Assembly (NCBI RefSeq): GCF_012940005.1
Contig: NZ_SPMX01000006.1
Location: 186,001-250,000 of the forward strand
DNA from: Candidatus Accumulibacter contiguus
GTDB lineage: Bacteria > Pseudomonadota > Gammaproteobacteria > Burkholderiales > Rhodocyclaceae
Reading direction: 5' to 3'
Length of the DNA: 64,000 nucleotides
In this document: piece by piece, positions 1 through 7,538 of the stretch
Layout of the letters: every line of letters starts with the position of its first letter
How positions within the stretch are numbered: position 1 is the first letter of the stretch
The notes under the pieces: generated by a model
The model's database searches: none
Told to the model about the DNA's origin: nothing
What the model saw: only the letters and a program-made list of their open reading frames with translations
Translations under genes and position numbers: made by a program

Positions 1-94
1 GATGATTCACCAGGCAGACAGAGCACAGGCGCCGGATTTCTGACACCACTTGCCTTACCGCCATCGGATTCGCGTTGAAGGAGGCGAACGAACA

Positions 95-116
95 GAAGTC
101 GGCCCTGACCGACTTC
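95..116 (-). terminator. Hairpin downstream of the GRDP-like gene, weak terminator candidate
   Basis: An 8-bp perfect stem (95-102 with 109-116, loop of six) lies about 30 bases beyond the stop codon of the minus-strand gene ending at 147. No clear T-run follows on the minus strand, so intrinsic termination is only a possibility. Confidence 0.3.
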
Positions 117-146
117 GACTGTCTACCTGGCCTTTGCCGACGGGCT

Positions 147-935
147 TCAGCCGCAGCCGCAGGCCCCATCGCCGTCACTGTCACCGGCGGAGTCGTCCGC
201 CTGCTCAGAATCGGTCTCACCTTCCGCGAAAGACCGCCAGAGGACCACGGCGATGACGGCGACGACGGTGATCAGGGTGATGACAGCCATGACGATGGAG
301 TGGAGCCAGACGGCGGCGCCGAGCAACAGGAGAGTCCCGGTCAGGGCGATGGACGGGAACGCGGCTGCAGTCTCTGTGGCCAAGGCGCCGGCGAGCAGGC
401 CACCTACCACCACCAACCGACGCCGGTCTGGCAGACGCGGACGTGGCACGACCAGATGGCGACGAAGGTCGACCCGCCTGATGCGCGCCGGGTTGGCGAA
501 GCGCTCTCGACTCGCAGGCCAGAAGTCGAGCGGCGGTGGACCGAACCAGCGCTCGTAGGTGGCCAGGGTGCGGGCGTATTGCTCGCGGTAACGCCGCCGC
601 TCCGCCTGCCCACCGCGGGTTGGCCCATGATGCAGGGCGATGCCGAGCACTTGTGGGCAAAACTGCTGCCAGTAGTCGCGCGTATGGATGAGGTGCAGGT
701 GCCAGACCTCGTCGACCTCCTGGCTTGGCGTCAAGGGTCCGTCGGCGATACCACAGAGGAAGCAGAAGCGGCGGTACTCGTCGATCGCGCCGCGCGCGCG
801 CTCGATAGTCCAACCCTGCTCGCGTGCCAGGCGGCGAGTCAGGTCGAGACCGTCTTCCGGTTTCTCGAAGGAATGGGCGGACAACCGCCGCCAAAGGGCT
901 ATCGCGTGAACGGACCAGTCAGTAAATTCAGCCAT
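147..935 (-). CDS. GRDP-like (DUF1399-type) membrane protein, short paralogue
   Basis: This 262-residue protein of unknown function has a helical N-terminal half with the motif VDEVWHLHLIHTRDYW (about residues 75-90). The WHxHLxHT...Y pattern is typical of the glycine-rich-domain-protein (GRDP/DUF1399) family. Two hydrophobic segments follow (about residues 170-230), then an acidic tail ending in a Cys/Gly cluster. I chose the ATG at 935 because AAAGGAG lies just upstream. It is a close paralogue of the protein at 20562-21956 over the first 180 residues, and even the leader and ribosome site are alike, but it lacks that protein's TIGR04222-like second half. It sits just downstream of the ABC importer operon on the same strand. 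Its role is unknown. Confidence 0.75.
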   Translation of the reverse strand: MAEFTDWSVHAIALWRRLSAHSFEKPEDGLDLTRRLAREQGWTIERARGAIDEYRRFCFLCGIADGPLTPSQEVDEVWHLHLIHTRDYWQQFCPQVLGIALHHGPTRGGQAERRRYREQYARTLATYERWFGPPPLDFWPASRERFANPARIRRVDLRRHLVVPRPRLPDRRRLVVVGGLLAGALATETAAAFPSIALTGTLLLLGAAVWLHSIVMAVITLITVVAVIAVVLWRSFAEGETDSEQADDSAGDSDGDGACGCG

Positions 936-1015
936 CGTCGCTCCTTTCGTCGTGCTGTGCTCAGCGGCCATCTCTTGCGTGGCGTGACCCGCCGCTGTGG
1001 TGAGACCGCTCTGCT

Positions 1016-2086
1016 CTATTCACCCGCGTCGGACATTGGATACCAGGTCGAGTCGGCGAAGGTCACGCCGCAGTTTTCGCCGACCTGCGGGCCGCTTTCG
1101 TGCCGTAACTTCTGCACGCGTAGTACCTGCGTGCCGATGGTGATTTGATAATCGACGATCTCGCCGAGGAAGGCGCGGCGGCGCGCGACGCCGCGCAGGC
1201 CACCTTCGGAAACGAAATCCACATCGGCCGGGCGCACCGCCAGCACGGCTTCACCGGCGCCGACCAGTTCTGCCGGAGCGTCTCCCGCCACAGCAAGCGG
1301 CATGGGCACATTGCCAACCTGGATACCGCCGCCGGAAAAACTCACGCGCAGAAAGCTCGATAGCCCGATGAAGCCGAACACGAAGCGATTGGCCGGATGG
1401 TAATAGACCTCCATCGGGCTGCCGACCTGCTGCAGCACGCCGTTTTTCATGACCAGTATGCGATCCGACAAGGCCATCGCCTCGGACTGATCGTGCGTGA
1501 CGTAGAGCATGGAAAACCCCAGCCGACGCTGGATATCCTTGATCTCGAAGCGCATCTCCTCGCGAAAATGCGGATCAAGGCTGGAGAGCGGCTCGTCGAG
1601 CAGCATTACCGCCGGCTCTATGACCAGCGCACGCGCCAGCGCCACTCGCTGTTTGCCGCCACCGGAAAGCTCGTCGGGGCGGGAGGCGGCGACATCGAGA
1701 AGATGGGTATGCGTCAGCGCCGCACGCACGCGGCGCTCGATTTCGGCGGCGGGCAGCTTCCTGACGCGCAAGGGGAAGGCGACGTTTTCATGAACGGACA
1801 GGTGTGGCCAGACGGCAAACGCCTGGAAAACCATGCCGAGATCGCGTTTTTCCGGTGGCAGATAGTAATTGCGTTTCTTTGACGAAAGTAACCTGTCGCC
1901 GGCCTCGATTTCGCCCTCGTCAAGATCCTCGAAGCCGGCCACCATGCGCAAGGTCGTGGTCTTGCCGCACCCTGACGGCCCCAGCAAGGCGACACACTCG
2001 CCAGGCGCGACTTCGAGGTCAAGACCGGAGACGGCGACCACATGGCCGAAACGCTTGCCGATCTGGCGTAGTCGGAGAGATGACAT
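1016..2086 (-). CDS. ABC transporter ATP-binding protein (FbpC/PotA-like), second ATPase of the operon
   Basis: This 356-residue cytoplasmic ATPase would power an FbpA/PhnS-type importer. Walker A (GPSGCGKTT), a signature variant SGGGKQRVALARA (one Q of the usual LSGGQQQR replaced), Walker B (VMLLDEPLSSLD) and the switch His (VTHDQ) are all visible. A C-terminal TOBE-like regulatory domain follows residue 240. The ATG at 2086 follows a GGGAG site and lies 8 bases after the permease stop, so it is the last gene of the transcript. A longer open frame runs upstream inside the permease gene but reads in the wrong frame there. It is the second ATPase beside a single permease, which is unusual. Substrate unknown: iron, phosphonate or an organic acid are all possible. 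Confidence 0.9.
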   Translation of the reverse strand: MSSLRLRQIGKRFGHVVAVSGLDLEVAPGECVALLGPSGCGKTTTLRMVAGFEDLDEGEIEAGDRLLSSKKRNYYLPPEKRDLGMVFQAFAVWPHLSVHENVAFPLRVRKLPAAEIERRVRAALTHTHLLDVAASRPDELSGGGKQRVALARALVIEPAVMLLDEPLSSLDPHFREEMRFEIKDIQRRLGFSMLYVTHDQSEAMALSDRILVMKNGVLQQVGSPMEVYYHPANRFVFGFIGLSSFLRVSFSGGGIQVGNVPMPLAVAGDAPAELVGAGEAVLAVRPADVDFVSEGGLRGVARRRAFLGEIVDYQITIGTQVLRVQKLRHESGPQVGENCGVTFADSTWYPMSDAGE

Positions 2087-2094
2087 GGGGCTCC

Positions 2095-3756
2095 CTACTG
2101 GCTGACTTTGAAGAAGCGCTTGACCACTACTTCGGCGGTGACGATGATGATCAGCGCGATACCGGCCATGGCGGCCGAGTACACCGTTTCGCCGTCCTCG
2201 TTCAAGGTATAGATCGCGACACCGATGGTGCGACTGGTCGGGCCGTAGAGCAGCACCGAGACGGTCAGTTCGCGCAAGGCGGGTAAGAATATGAGGAAGA
2301 ACGCGGCCACCATGCCGGGGCGCACGAGGGGGATGACGATATCCCGCAGTGCTTGCCACAGGGTGGCGCCAGAGGCACGCGCGGCTTCCACGAGTGAATC
2401 GTGCACCTGCTCCAGCGCCGCCGAGTTGGCCTTGAGCGAAAAAGCCATGTAACGGGCGATATAGGCCACCAGAATGATCCACAGCGTGTTGTAGATATTC
2501 ACGCCGAAGCGACCGCTCCAGGCGAGGATCACGCCCAGTGCAATCACCGAGCCGGGCACCGAAAAGGGCAGCATGCCGAGGAATTCGAGCAGCCCCTTGC
2601 CACGCACCTTCATCTTGACGATCACATAGGAGATGATGACGCCGGCGAACATGGTGATCAGGGCGGCGGCCAGCCCGAGGCTGATGCTGTTCCAGATCGC
2701 GTCGCGCGTGAGGTCCCACTCGAAGAGGATGTGGCGATAGTTGTTCAGCGTCATGTTCTCGAGCGTGAAGGGCAGGCCATAGGTGTTCAAGCCGCCGACC
2801 ATGAAGATGGTGACCGTGGGCAGCACGATGGTGAGGCCGATATAAGCGATGCAGAAGCAGAGCAGCGGGATGCGTAGCCCGCGCAGCTTCAATTCCGCCG
2901 GACGAAAACTCTTGCCGGCGATGATCTGGTAGCGCCCGCGTGCGAGCACTTGGTGCTGCAGCCAGATGATCAACGCGGCGGTGATCACCAGTACCGTGGA
3001 CAGCACCGTGCCGGTACGAATGGCGGCGAAACTGCCACCGCTTTGATGGATCCGTTCGTAGATCAAGGTGGGAATGTTGTAGATGCCGGCTTCGCTGCCC
3101 AGTACGGCGACGGTGCCGAAATGCGCCATTGAATACAGCATGATCAGGAGCGACCCGGAAAGAATCGACGGCAGCACGAGCGGAATGGTGATCTTGCGGG
3201 TAATGGTGAAGAGGTCGGCACCAGAGATGCGTGCCGACTCTTCCAGGGTCGGGTCCATGCGCTCCAGCGCGCCGCTGACCTGGATGAAGACGAAGGGGAA
3301 GAGATACATGGTCTCGACCGCGATGATGCCGAGGTAGGAATAGATGTTGAAGATCGGCGAATCGAAACCCAGCTCATCCATGAAGAAGCGGTTGATGTAG
3401 CCGGCGCGGGGCGAAAGCAGCATCTTCCAGGCGAGCGCGCCAATGAATGAGGGCAGCATGAAGGGCACCAGAAACAGTAGCTTCATGCTGCCCTTGCAAG
3501 GAAGGTCGGTGCGCGTCACCAACCATGCGAAAAAGGTGCCGACGAAGGTGCCGGTGACGGTGACGCCCGAGGCAAGAAGCAGCGAATTGAGCAGTGCCTT
3601 GTAGGTATCCGGTTCGCTCAGGACATTGACCAGATCGACGACATTCAGACCACCGTCCACCCACAGCGCATTGACAAAGATCAACAGCACCGGCACGGCG
3701 ACAAAAATGACCAGAATGCCGACCGCCAGGCCAAAAAAGGATCTGCGGCGTGCCAA
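2095..3756 (-). CDS. ABC transporter permease, double-length FbpB/PhnU-like
   Basis: This 553-residue inner-membrane permease is built as two fused halves, each with about six membrane helices and an EAA-type coupling loop (residues near 175-200 and 455-480). That is the layout of FbpB and of some 2-aminoethylphosphonate permeases. No ATG lies in frame near the start. TTG at 3756 is the only plausible start before an in-frame stop at 3783, giving MARRRSFFGLAVG with an early transmembrane helix. A perfect 14-bp inverted repeat (3777-3824) lies just upstream, in the gap after the first ATPase gene, and could affect expression. It should work with the binding protein at 5011-6009 and the two ATPases. 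Confidence 0.88.
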   Translation of the reverse strand: MARRRSFFGLAVGILVIFVAVPVLLIFVNALWVDGGLNVVDLVNVLSEPDTYKALLNSLLLASGVTVTGTFVGTFFAWLVTRTDLPCKGSMKLLFLVPFMLPSFIGALAWKMLLSPRAGYINRFFMDELGFDSPIFNIYSYLGIIAVETMYLFPFVFIQVSGALERMDPTLEESARISGADLFTITRKITIPLVLPSILSGSLLIMLYSMAHFGTVAVLGSEAGIYNIPTLIYERIHQSGGSFAAIRTGTVLSTVLVITAALIIWLQHQVLARGRYQIIAGKSFRPAELKLRGLRIPLLCFCIAYIGLTIVLPTVTIFMVGGLNTYGLPFTLENMTLNNYRHILFEWDLTRDAIWNSISLGLAAALITMFAGVIISYVIVKMKVRGKGLLEFLGMLPFSVPGSVIALGVILAWSGRFGVNIYNTLWIILVAYIARYMAFSLKANSAALEQVHDSLVEAARASGATLWQALRDIVIPLVRPGMVAAFFLIFLPALRELTVSVLLYGPTSRTIGVAIYTLNEDGETVYSAAMAGIALIIIVTAEVVVKRFFKVSQ

Positions 3757-3776
3757 AACGTGACGCGGCTTTGCTA

Positions 3777-3895
3777 ACGGTCATGACTTTTCCAGGCACC
3801 CCCGATCATGAAAGTCATGACCGTTTCCCTCTCCCCCCCGACCCCTCCCCCCGCGAGGGGGGAGGGGAGATTCGTGCGTCGCTGACGCGACTTTC
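3777..3895. repeat. Intergenic repeat with 14-bp inverted repeat, copy A
   Basis: Perfect 14-bp arms (3777-3790 and 3811-3824, core GGTCATGACTTT) enclose a 20-base loop. A C-rich then G-rich hairpin (about 3832-3868) and a short hairpin GTCGC-TGAC-GCGAC at 3878-3891 follow. A diverged copy of the first part lies at 17108-17160, and the GTCGC hairpin recurs at 63684-63697. Both copies of the 14-bp repeat sit just upstream of minus-strand start codons (3756 and 17093). Either a mobile intergenic element or a shared leader structure. Confidence 0.6.
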
Positions 3896-3898
3896 ACA

Positions 3899-4996
3899 TT
3901 AAGCATGTGCTGCTCCTCTTGCATTGCCTTCCGGCCAGACCTCGTCGAACCATTGCAGGGCGTGAAAGCCCAGACGACAGGCTTCGCCGTCGCGAAACAT
4001 CTGTCCGTCGCCCTGGGCATGGCGGCTGTCGGTCGCTGCGCGCAAAGTCATGCCACCGACCTCGATCAGATAATCGACCTGCGAGCCGAGAAAACTCGCC
4101 CGGCGCACGATACCAGGCAGGCCTTCGCCAGCGCGGCAGAGAAGCACATCGTGCGGGCGAAAACCGGCCGTGATGTGATCGCCGCCGCGCTCCGGCGGCC
4201 GGCCGACCCATTCGGTGGAACCGTCGGGCAAGCGCCAGGCGCGGGCGACTTTCCGCAGCGGAATGAAGTTCGCCACGCCGAGAAAGCGGTAGAGATAGGC
4301 ATCAACGGGGTGATCGAACAATTCGCTCGGCGCGCCGATTTGCCGCAGGCATCCTGTTTCGTCCATCACGGCCAGACGGTCGGAGATGGCCAGCGCGATC
4401 TCCTGGTCGTGCGTCACATAAATGACGGTAATACCCAGTCGCTGCTGGAGTTCGCGAATCTCGAAGCACATTTCCTCGCGCAGATTGGCGTCGAGGTTGT
4501 TGAGCGGTTCATCCAGCAGCAGCAGCGCAGGCTTGGAGACCAGCGCGCGCGCCAACGCGACGCGCTGCTGCTGGCCGCCGGAAAGCTGCGCGGGCAGACG
4601 TTGCTCAAGTCCGGCAAGCCCCACCTGCGCGATCGCGGCCTGCGTACGCTCCTGTCGCTCAGCAGCCGAGAATCTGGCGATTTTCAAGGGATAGGCGACG
4701 TTGTCGCGCACCGTCATGTGCGGCCAGACCGCGTAGTCCTGAAACACCATGCCAATGCCACGCCTATCGGGCGGGACATGGACGCCGGCGTCCGCGACTA
4801 CCGTGTCGTCGATGACGATGCGACCCGCGTCCGGGGTGTCAAAGCCGGCCAAAAGTCGCATCAAGACCGTCTTGCCGCAACTGGAAGGCCCCAGCAGCGT
4901 GAAGCACTCGCCTGCCGCGACCGTCAGATCAAGTCCGACCAGCACGCGGCGACTGCCATAGGACTTGGTGAGTCCCTCGATCCGAATAGCGCTCAT
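3899..4996 (-). CDS. ABC transporter ATP-binding protein (FbpC/PotA-like), first ATPase of the operon
   Basis: This 365-residue ATPase carries Walker A (GPSSCGKT), the signature LSGGQQQRVALARAL, Walker B (LLLLDEPLNNLD) and the switch VTHDQE. A TOBE-like C-terminal domain follows residue 240. The ATG at 4996 lies 14 bases after the binding-protein stop, and the gene belongs to the same minus-strand transcript. It is related to but clearly distinct from the ATPase at 1016-2086, so the transporter may use a heterodimer of ATPases, or one of them may serve another permease. The final residues run into the intergenic repeat at 3777-3895. Confidence 0.9.
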   Translation of the reverse strand: MSAIRIEGLTKSYGSRRVLVGLDLTVAAGECFTLLGPSSCGKTVLMRLLAGFDTPDAGRIVIDDTVVADAGVHVPPDRRGIGMVFQDYAVWPHMTVRDNVAYPLKIARFSAAERQERTQAAIAQVGLAGLEQRLPAQLSGGQQQRVALARALVSKPALLLLDEPLNNLDANLREEMCFEIRELQQRLGITVIYVTHDQEIALAISDRLAVMDETGCLRQIGAPSELFDHPVDAYLYRFLGVANFIPLRKVARAWRLPDGSTEWVGRPPERGGDHITAGFRPHDVLLCRAGEGLPGIVRRASFLGSQVDYLIEVGGMTLRAATDSRHAQGDGQMFRDGEACRLGFHALQWFDEVWPEGNARGAAHA

Positions 4997-5010
4997 GATG
5001 ACCCCGCTGC

Positions 5011-6009
5011 CTACTTCTGCATGATGGCGGTGAACTTCTTGATGGTCGCTTCCTTCTCCGCCATCAACTGCTTGTAGTCAATCTTGATGGCACGCTTCAG
5101 CGCGTCGCTCACTGGGGGCAGATGGAAACGATCCGGCACCTTGACATCGGTGCGCACCGGCAGCGCGCCCTCGTTGGCGACGATCGTCTGGCCTTCCCTG
5201 GACAGCACGAAGTCGACAAATTTCCTCGCCGCCACGGTATTCTGGCTGCCCTTGAAAATGGCGATTGGGCTGGGAATGACCAGCATTTCCGGCGGATAGG
5301 CCAGGGCCAGGGTGGCCCCTTTATCCATTTTGTCGAGCGTGATGTAATCCACGGCCAGGCAGGCGAGCAGGTCGCCGGAGGCGGTATCGTCAATCACCTG
5401 CCCCGAACCCTTGCCCATCCTGGCGCCGTTGGCGCGCAAGCCCTCGATGTACGGCCAGCCGAAGGTCTTGACCAACAGCGAAATGCTCATATAGGCGGTG
5501 CCGGAAAGCGCCGGATTGGCAATGCCGAAGACCCCTTTGAAGAGCGGTTTCTGGACATCGGCCCAGGTTTTCGGCGCTTCCTTGACGAGACGCGTGTTGT
5601 AGGCGATGCCCAGCGTACCCAGCCGCACCGCGGTGAAGGATCCGTCGTAATCGGGCAGTGGATTCTCCAGCGCCTCGATCTCCTTCGGTACATAGGGCTG
5701 CCATACCCCTTGCGCCTTGAGCTGGTAAAAGTCCGGCACTTCGCTGGTCCATAAGATATCGGCGAGGAGTTTGCCGGACTCGATCTCAGCGGCGATCTTG
5801 GCCATCAACTTGCCGGCGCCGGTGGACAGGTAATCCATCTTGACTTCGGGATGCTTGGTGGCAAAGGCCTTTTTTAACTCCCCGATCAGCGATTCCTTCA
5901 TCGAGGTATAGACGTAGAGCTTCTCTTCTGCCTGAACGGCGAACCCCACCAGACCGGCGAGCGCGAAACAGGAAAGTTGCAACAGGCGATGGATTCGATG
6001 GCTTTTCAT
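5011..6009 (-). CDS. ABC transporter periplasmic substrate-binding protein (FbpA/PhnS-like, family 1)
   Basis: This 332-residue protein starts with a Sec signal peptide (MKSHRIHRLLQ, hydrophobic core, cleavage near AVQA-EEK). It has the two-lobe fold pattern of extracellular binding proteins for ferric iron, phosphonates or small acids (YVYTSMKESL, NTRLV, GVFGIANP, LSREGQ). The paired Tyr residues of ferric-binding FbpA are not obvious, so iron is not assured. I chose ATG 6009 over an upstream start at 6063 because it begins the signal peptide. A diverged, internally deleted copy of this gene's 5' end sits at 14770-14959, next to the TctE/TctD-like pair, which suggests that pair once headed this operon. 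Confidence 0.88.
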   Translation of the reverse strand: MKSHRIHRLLQLSCFALAGLVGFAVQAEEKLYVYTSMKESLIGELKKAFATKHPEVKMDYLSTGAGKLMAKIAAEIESGKLLADILWTSEVPDFYQLKAQGVWQPYVPKEIEALENPLPDYDGSFTAVRLGTLGIAYNTRLVKEAPKTWADVQKPLFKGVFGIANPALSGTAYMSISLLVKTFGWPYIEGLRANGARMGKGSGQVIDDTASGDLLACLAVDYITLDKMDKGATLALAYPPEMLVIPSPIAIFKGSQNTVAARKFVDFVLSREGQTIVANEGALPVRTDVKVPDRFHLPPVSDALKRAIKIDYKQLMAEKEATIKKFTAIMQK

Positions 6010-6104
6010 GGCAGGTCTCGGGTGGTTGGCTAGTGGGGTACCACGACCGTGATTGAAAACCACCTGCCTTTCAATAGCCTTTCATTGCTTGTTCAATGGC
6101 ACGC

Positions 6105-6590
6105 TCAATGACCTTCCGAACGGACGGAAAAAGAAGCCGCTCAGCAACTGATCGCCGCATGGTCTGGCCTTTCCTTTCCGTTGGCGATGGCGTGGCACGC
6201 GCTCGCAACAGTTGCTGCCTTTCGGGCACTCGTAGACGATGACTTCCATCGGAATCTCGACGACTTCGATGTCGGTCTCCCAGACGCTGCGTTCAACCGT
6301 CGGGGCCGTTTCCACAGGCTCGCCGGCTTCGAACACGGGCAGAATCGACACCTCCTCCGCCAGAAAAAGTTCCTCCACACCGATCCCACGTCCGTGCGTG
6401 CCAACAGTGTTGCCTTGGCCCGCAATGCCGGCAGATCGTCGTCGGAGTACATGCGGTAGCCAAACAATTTGGCAATTTTATTGCGCTGCACATAGTATTC
6501 GCTGGTGTGTAGCAACGCATTAACAAGCGTCTGACCCGGAAAAATATCGCTGCAAAAGGATATCCACGTCCTCTTGTTGCACGTCGAATG
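6105..6590 (-). pseudogene. Degraded unknown coding sequence beside the IS66 element
   Basis: Protein-like sequence reads on the minus strand through two frames. One contains EYYVQRNKIAKLFGYRMYSD and the next continues with EELFLAEEVSILPVF, with a 2-base shift near 6375-6385. The end runs into low-complexity sequence. I do not recognise the family. The upstream side is cut by the 52-bp repeat and the IS66-type element at 6643. It is probably a broken resident gene and could be partly fortuitous. Confidence 0.35.
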
Positions 6591-6642
6591 GATGGTTGAA
6601 GATGTCTCAGGGTATGACGTACACCTATCCGAGTTCCCTGTT
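6591..6642. repeat. 52-bp direct repeat, left copy, flanking the IS66-type element
   Basis: These 52 bases are identical to 9496-9547. The right end of this copy abuts the left inverted repeat of the element, and the left end of the other copy abuts its right inverted repeat. IS66 elements normally duplicate 8 bp, so the length is abnormal. Confidence 0.9.
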
Positions 6643-6727
6643 GTGTCGCTCCGGTAAGCGTGCATGAAATTGCTGAACGTCCTTGATAACGTGAGCGCCG
6701 AGTTCAACGTGATGAGGATTGCAGTTG

Positions 6728-7153
6728 ATGGACGATCTGGCGAAGATAGAGCAAGGAAGGGCTGGGGAGAGCCTGGAACAGGTACGGGAGCGCTTCAGGC
6801 ACTGGCGTGAGATGCGAGGACGCGGTGAGCATCTCCCGCGCGTGTTGTGGATAGCGGCGGTAGATGTCGCTCGGAAACACGGTCTGCACATCACCGCTCG
6901 GGAACTGCGAGTGGATTACGAGCGGTTGAAGAAGCGCCTGGAGCAGTCCTCTGGCGCACGCCAAGCTAGCGGGATGGAGATGCAGTTCGTGGAATTGACG
7001 CTTGCGCCAACCCCTCAAGCGGCTGCTCAAAACCTGAGCGAGTGCGTCATCGAGTTGCAAAGCATGCGCGGCGCGAAGATGCGCGTGGAACTCAATGGGC
7101 CGGGTCTTGCTGGTTTGGTCGGCTTGTGCAGCGCCTTCTGGAGTGGCGCATGA
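6728..7153 (+). CDS. IS66 accessory protein TnpA-like
   Basis: This 141-residue protein has an N-terminal helical part with a helix-turn-helix-like region (residues 20-75), as expected for the IS66 first-ORF protein, whose precise role in transposition is unclear. Its stop overlaps the tnpB start (ATGA at 7150-7153), the translational coupling usual for IS66 tnpAB. I prefer ATG 6728, with GAGG upstream, over the TTG at 6719. Identification rests on position, size and coupling more than on a strong motif. Confidence 0.65.
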   Translation: MDDLAKIEQGRAGESLEQVRERFRHWREMRGRGEHLPRVLWIAAVDVARKHGLHITARELRVDYERLKKRLEQSSGARQASGMEMQFVELTLAPTPQAAAQNLSECVIELQSMRGAKMRVELNGPGLAGLVGLCSAFWSGA

Positions 7154-7497
7154 TTCAGATCACGCCGCATATGCGCATCCTGATAGCGGTCGATCCGATC
7201 GATTTCCGGGCGGGAATTGATGGGTTGGCGGGCGCCTGCAGGCAGCGCCTGGAAGCCGATCCTTTCAGCGGCGCCTTGTTCGTCTTTCGCAACCGCGCAC
7301 GGACAGCGATCAAGATTCTGGTTTATGACGGTCAGGGTTTCTGGCTGTGCCAGAAGCGTCTATCGAGTGGGCGGTTCGCTTTTTGGCCAGACGGGACAGC
7401 GCCGACACAAGGACTCGAGAGTTGCGAGTTGCAGGTGCTGCTGATGGCAGGCGACCCGACGAAGACCCGCGCGGTGCCGCCATGGCGTCGTCTTTGA
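7150..7497 (+). CDS. tnpB: IS66 family protein TnpB (Orf2)
   Basis: This 115-residue protein matches the IS66 Orf2 family. It has the PIDFRAGIDGLAG region near residue 17, the FVFRNRARTAIKIL motif (classically FxNRRRDxxKxL) near residue 45, and LVYDGQGFWLCQKRL after it. Typical length is about 115 residues, so it is complete. It overlaps tnpA by four bases. It converges on tnpC with 41 bases between the stop codons. Confidence 0.88.
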   Translation: MIQITPHMRILIAVDPIDFRAGIDGLAGACRQRLEADPFSGALFVFRNRARTAIKILVYDGQGFWLCQKRLSSGRFAFWPDGTAPTQGLESCELQVLLMAGDPTKTRAVPPWRRL

Positions 7498-7538
7498 GGT
7501 GATGTTCGCGAAGGGGGGGTGACTGACGACGGATCGGC

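Noticed and set aside
75-1148. Long plus-strand open frame opposite the GRDP-like and ATPase genes
   Set aside because: It is a high-GC shadow of the minus-strand genes. It spans two of them, has no ribosome site and no family-like sequence.
2087-2719. N-terminal extension of the second ATPase into the permease gene
   Set aside because: The extension reads the permease sequence out of frame. The ATPase fold begins at MSSLRLRQIG (ATG 2086) with its own GGGAG site.
3826-3870. C- and G-rich tract as a G-quadruplex or CRISPR-like element
   Set aside because: The sequence folds as a simple complementary C-rich/G-rich hairpin and resembles widespread intergenic repeats. Nothing specific supports a quadruplex role.
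6098-6115. Sigma-54 promoter near the left side of the IS66 region (TGGCACGCTCAATGAC)
   Set aside because: The -12 element lacks the essential GC.
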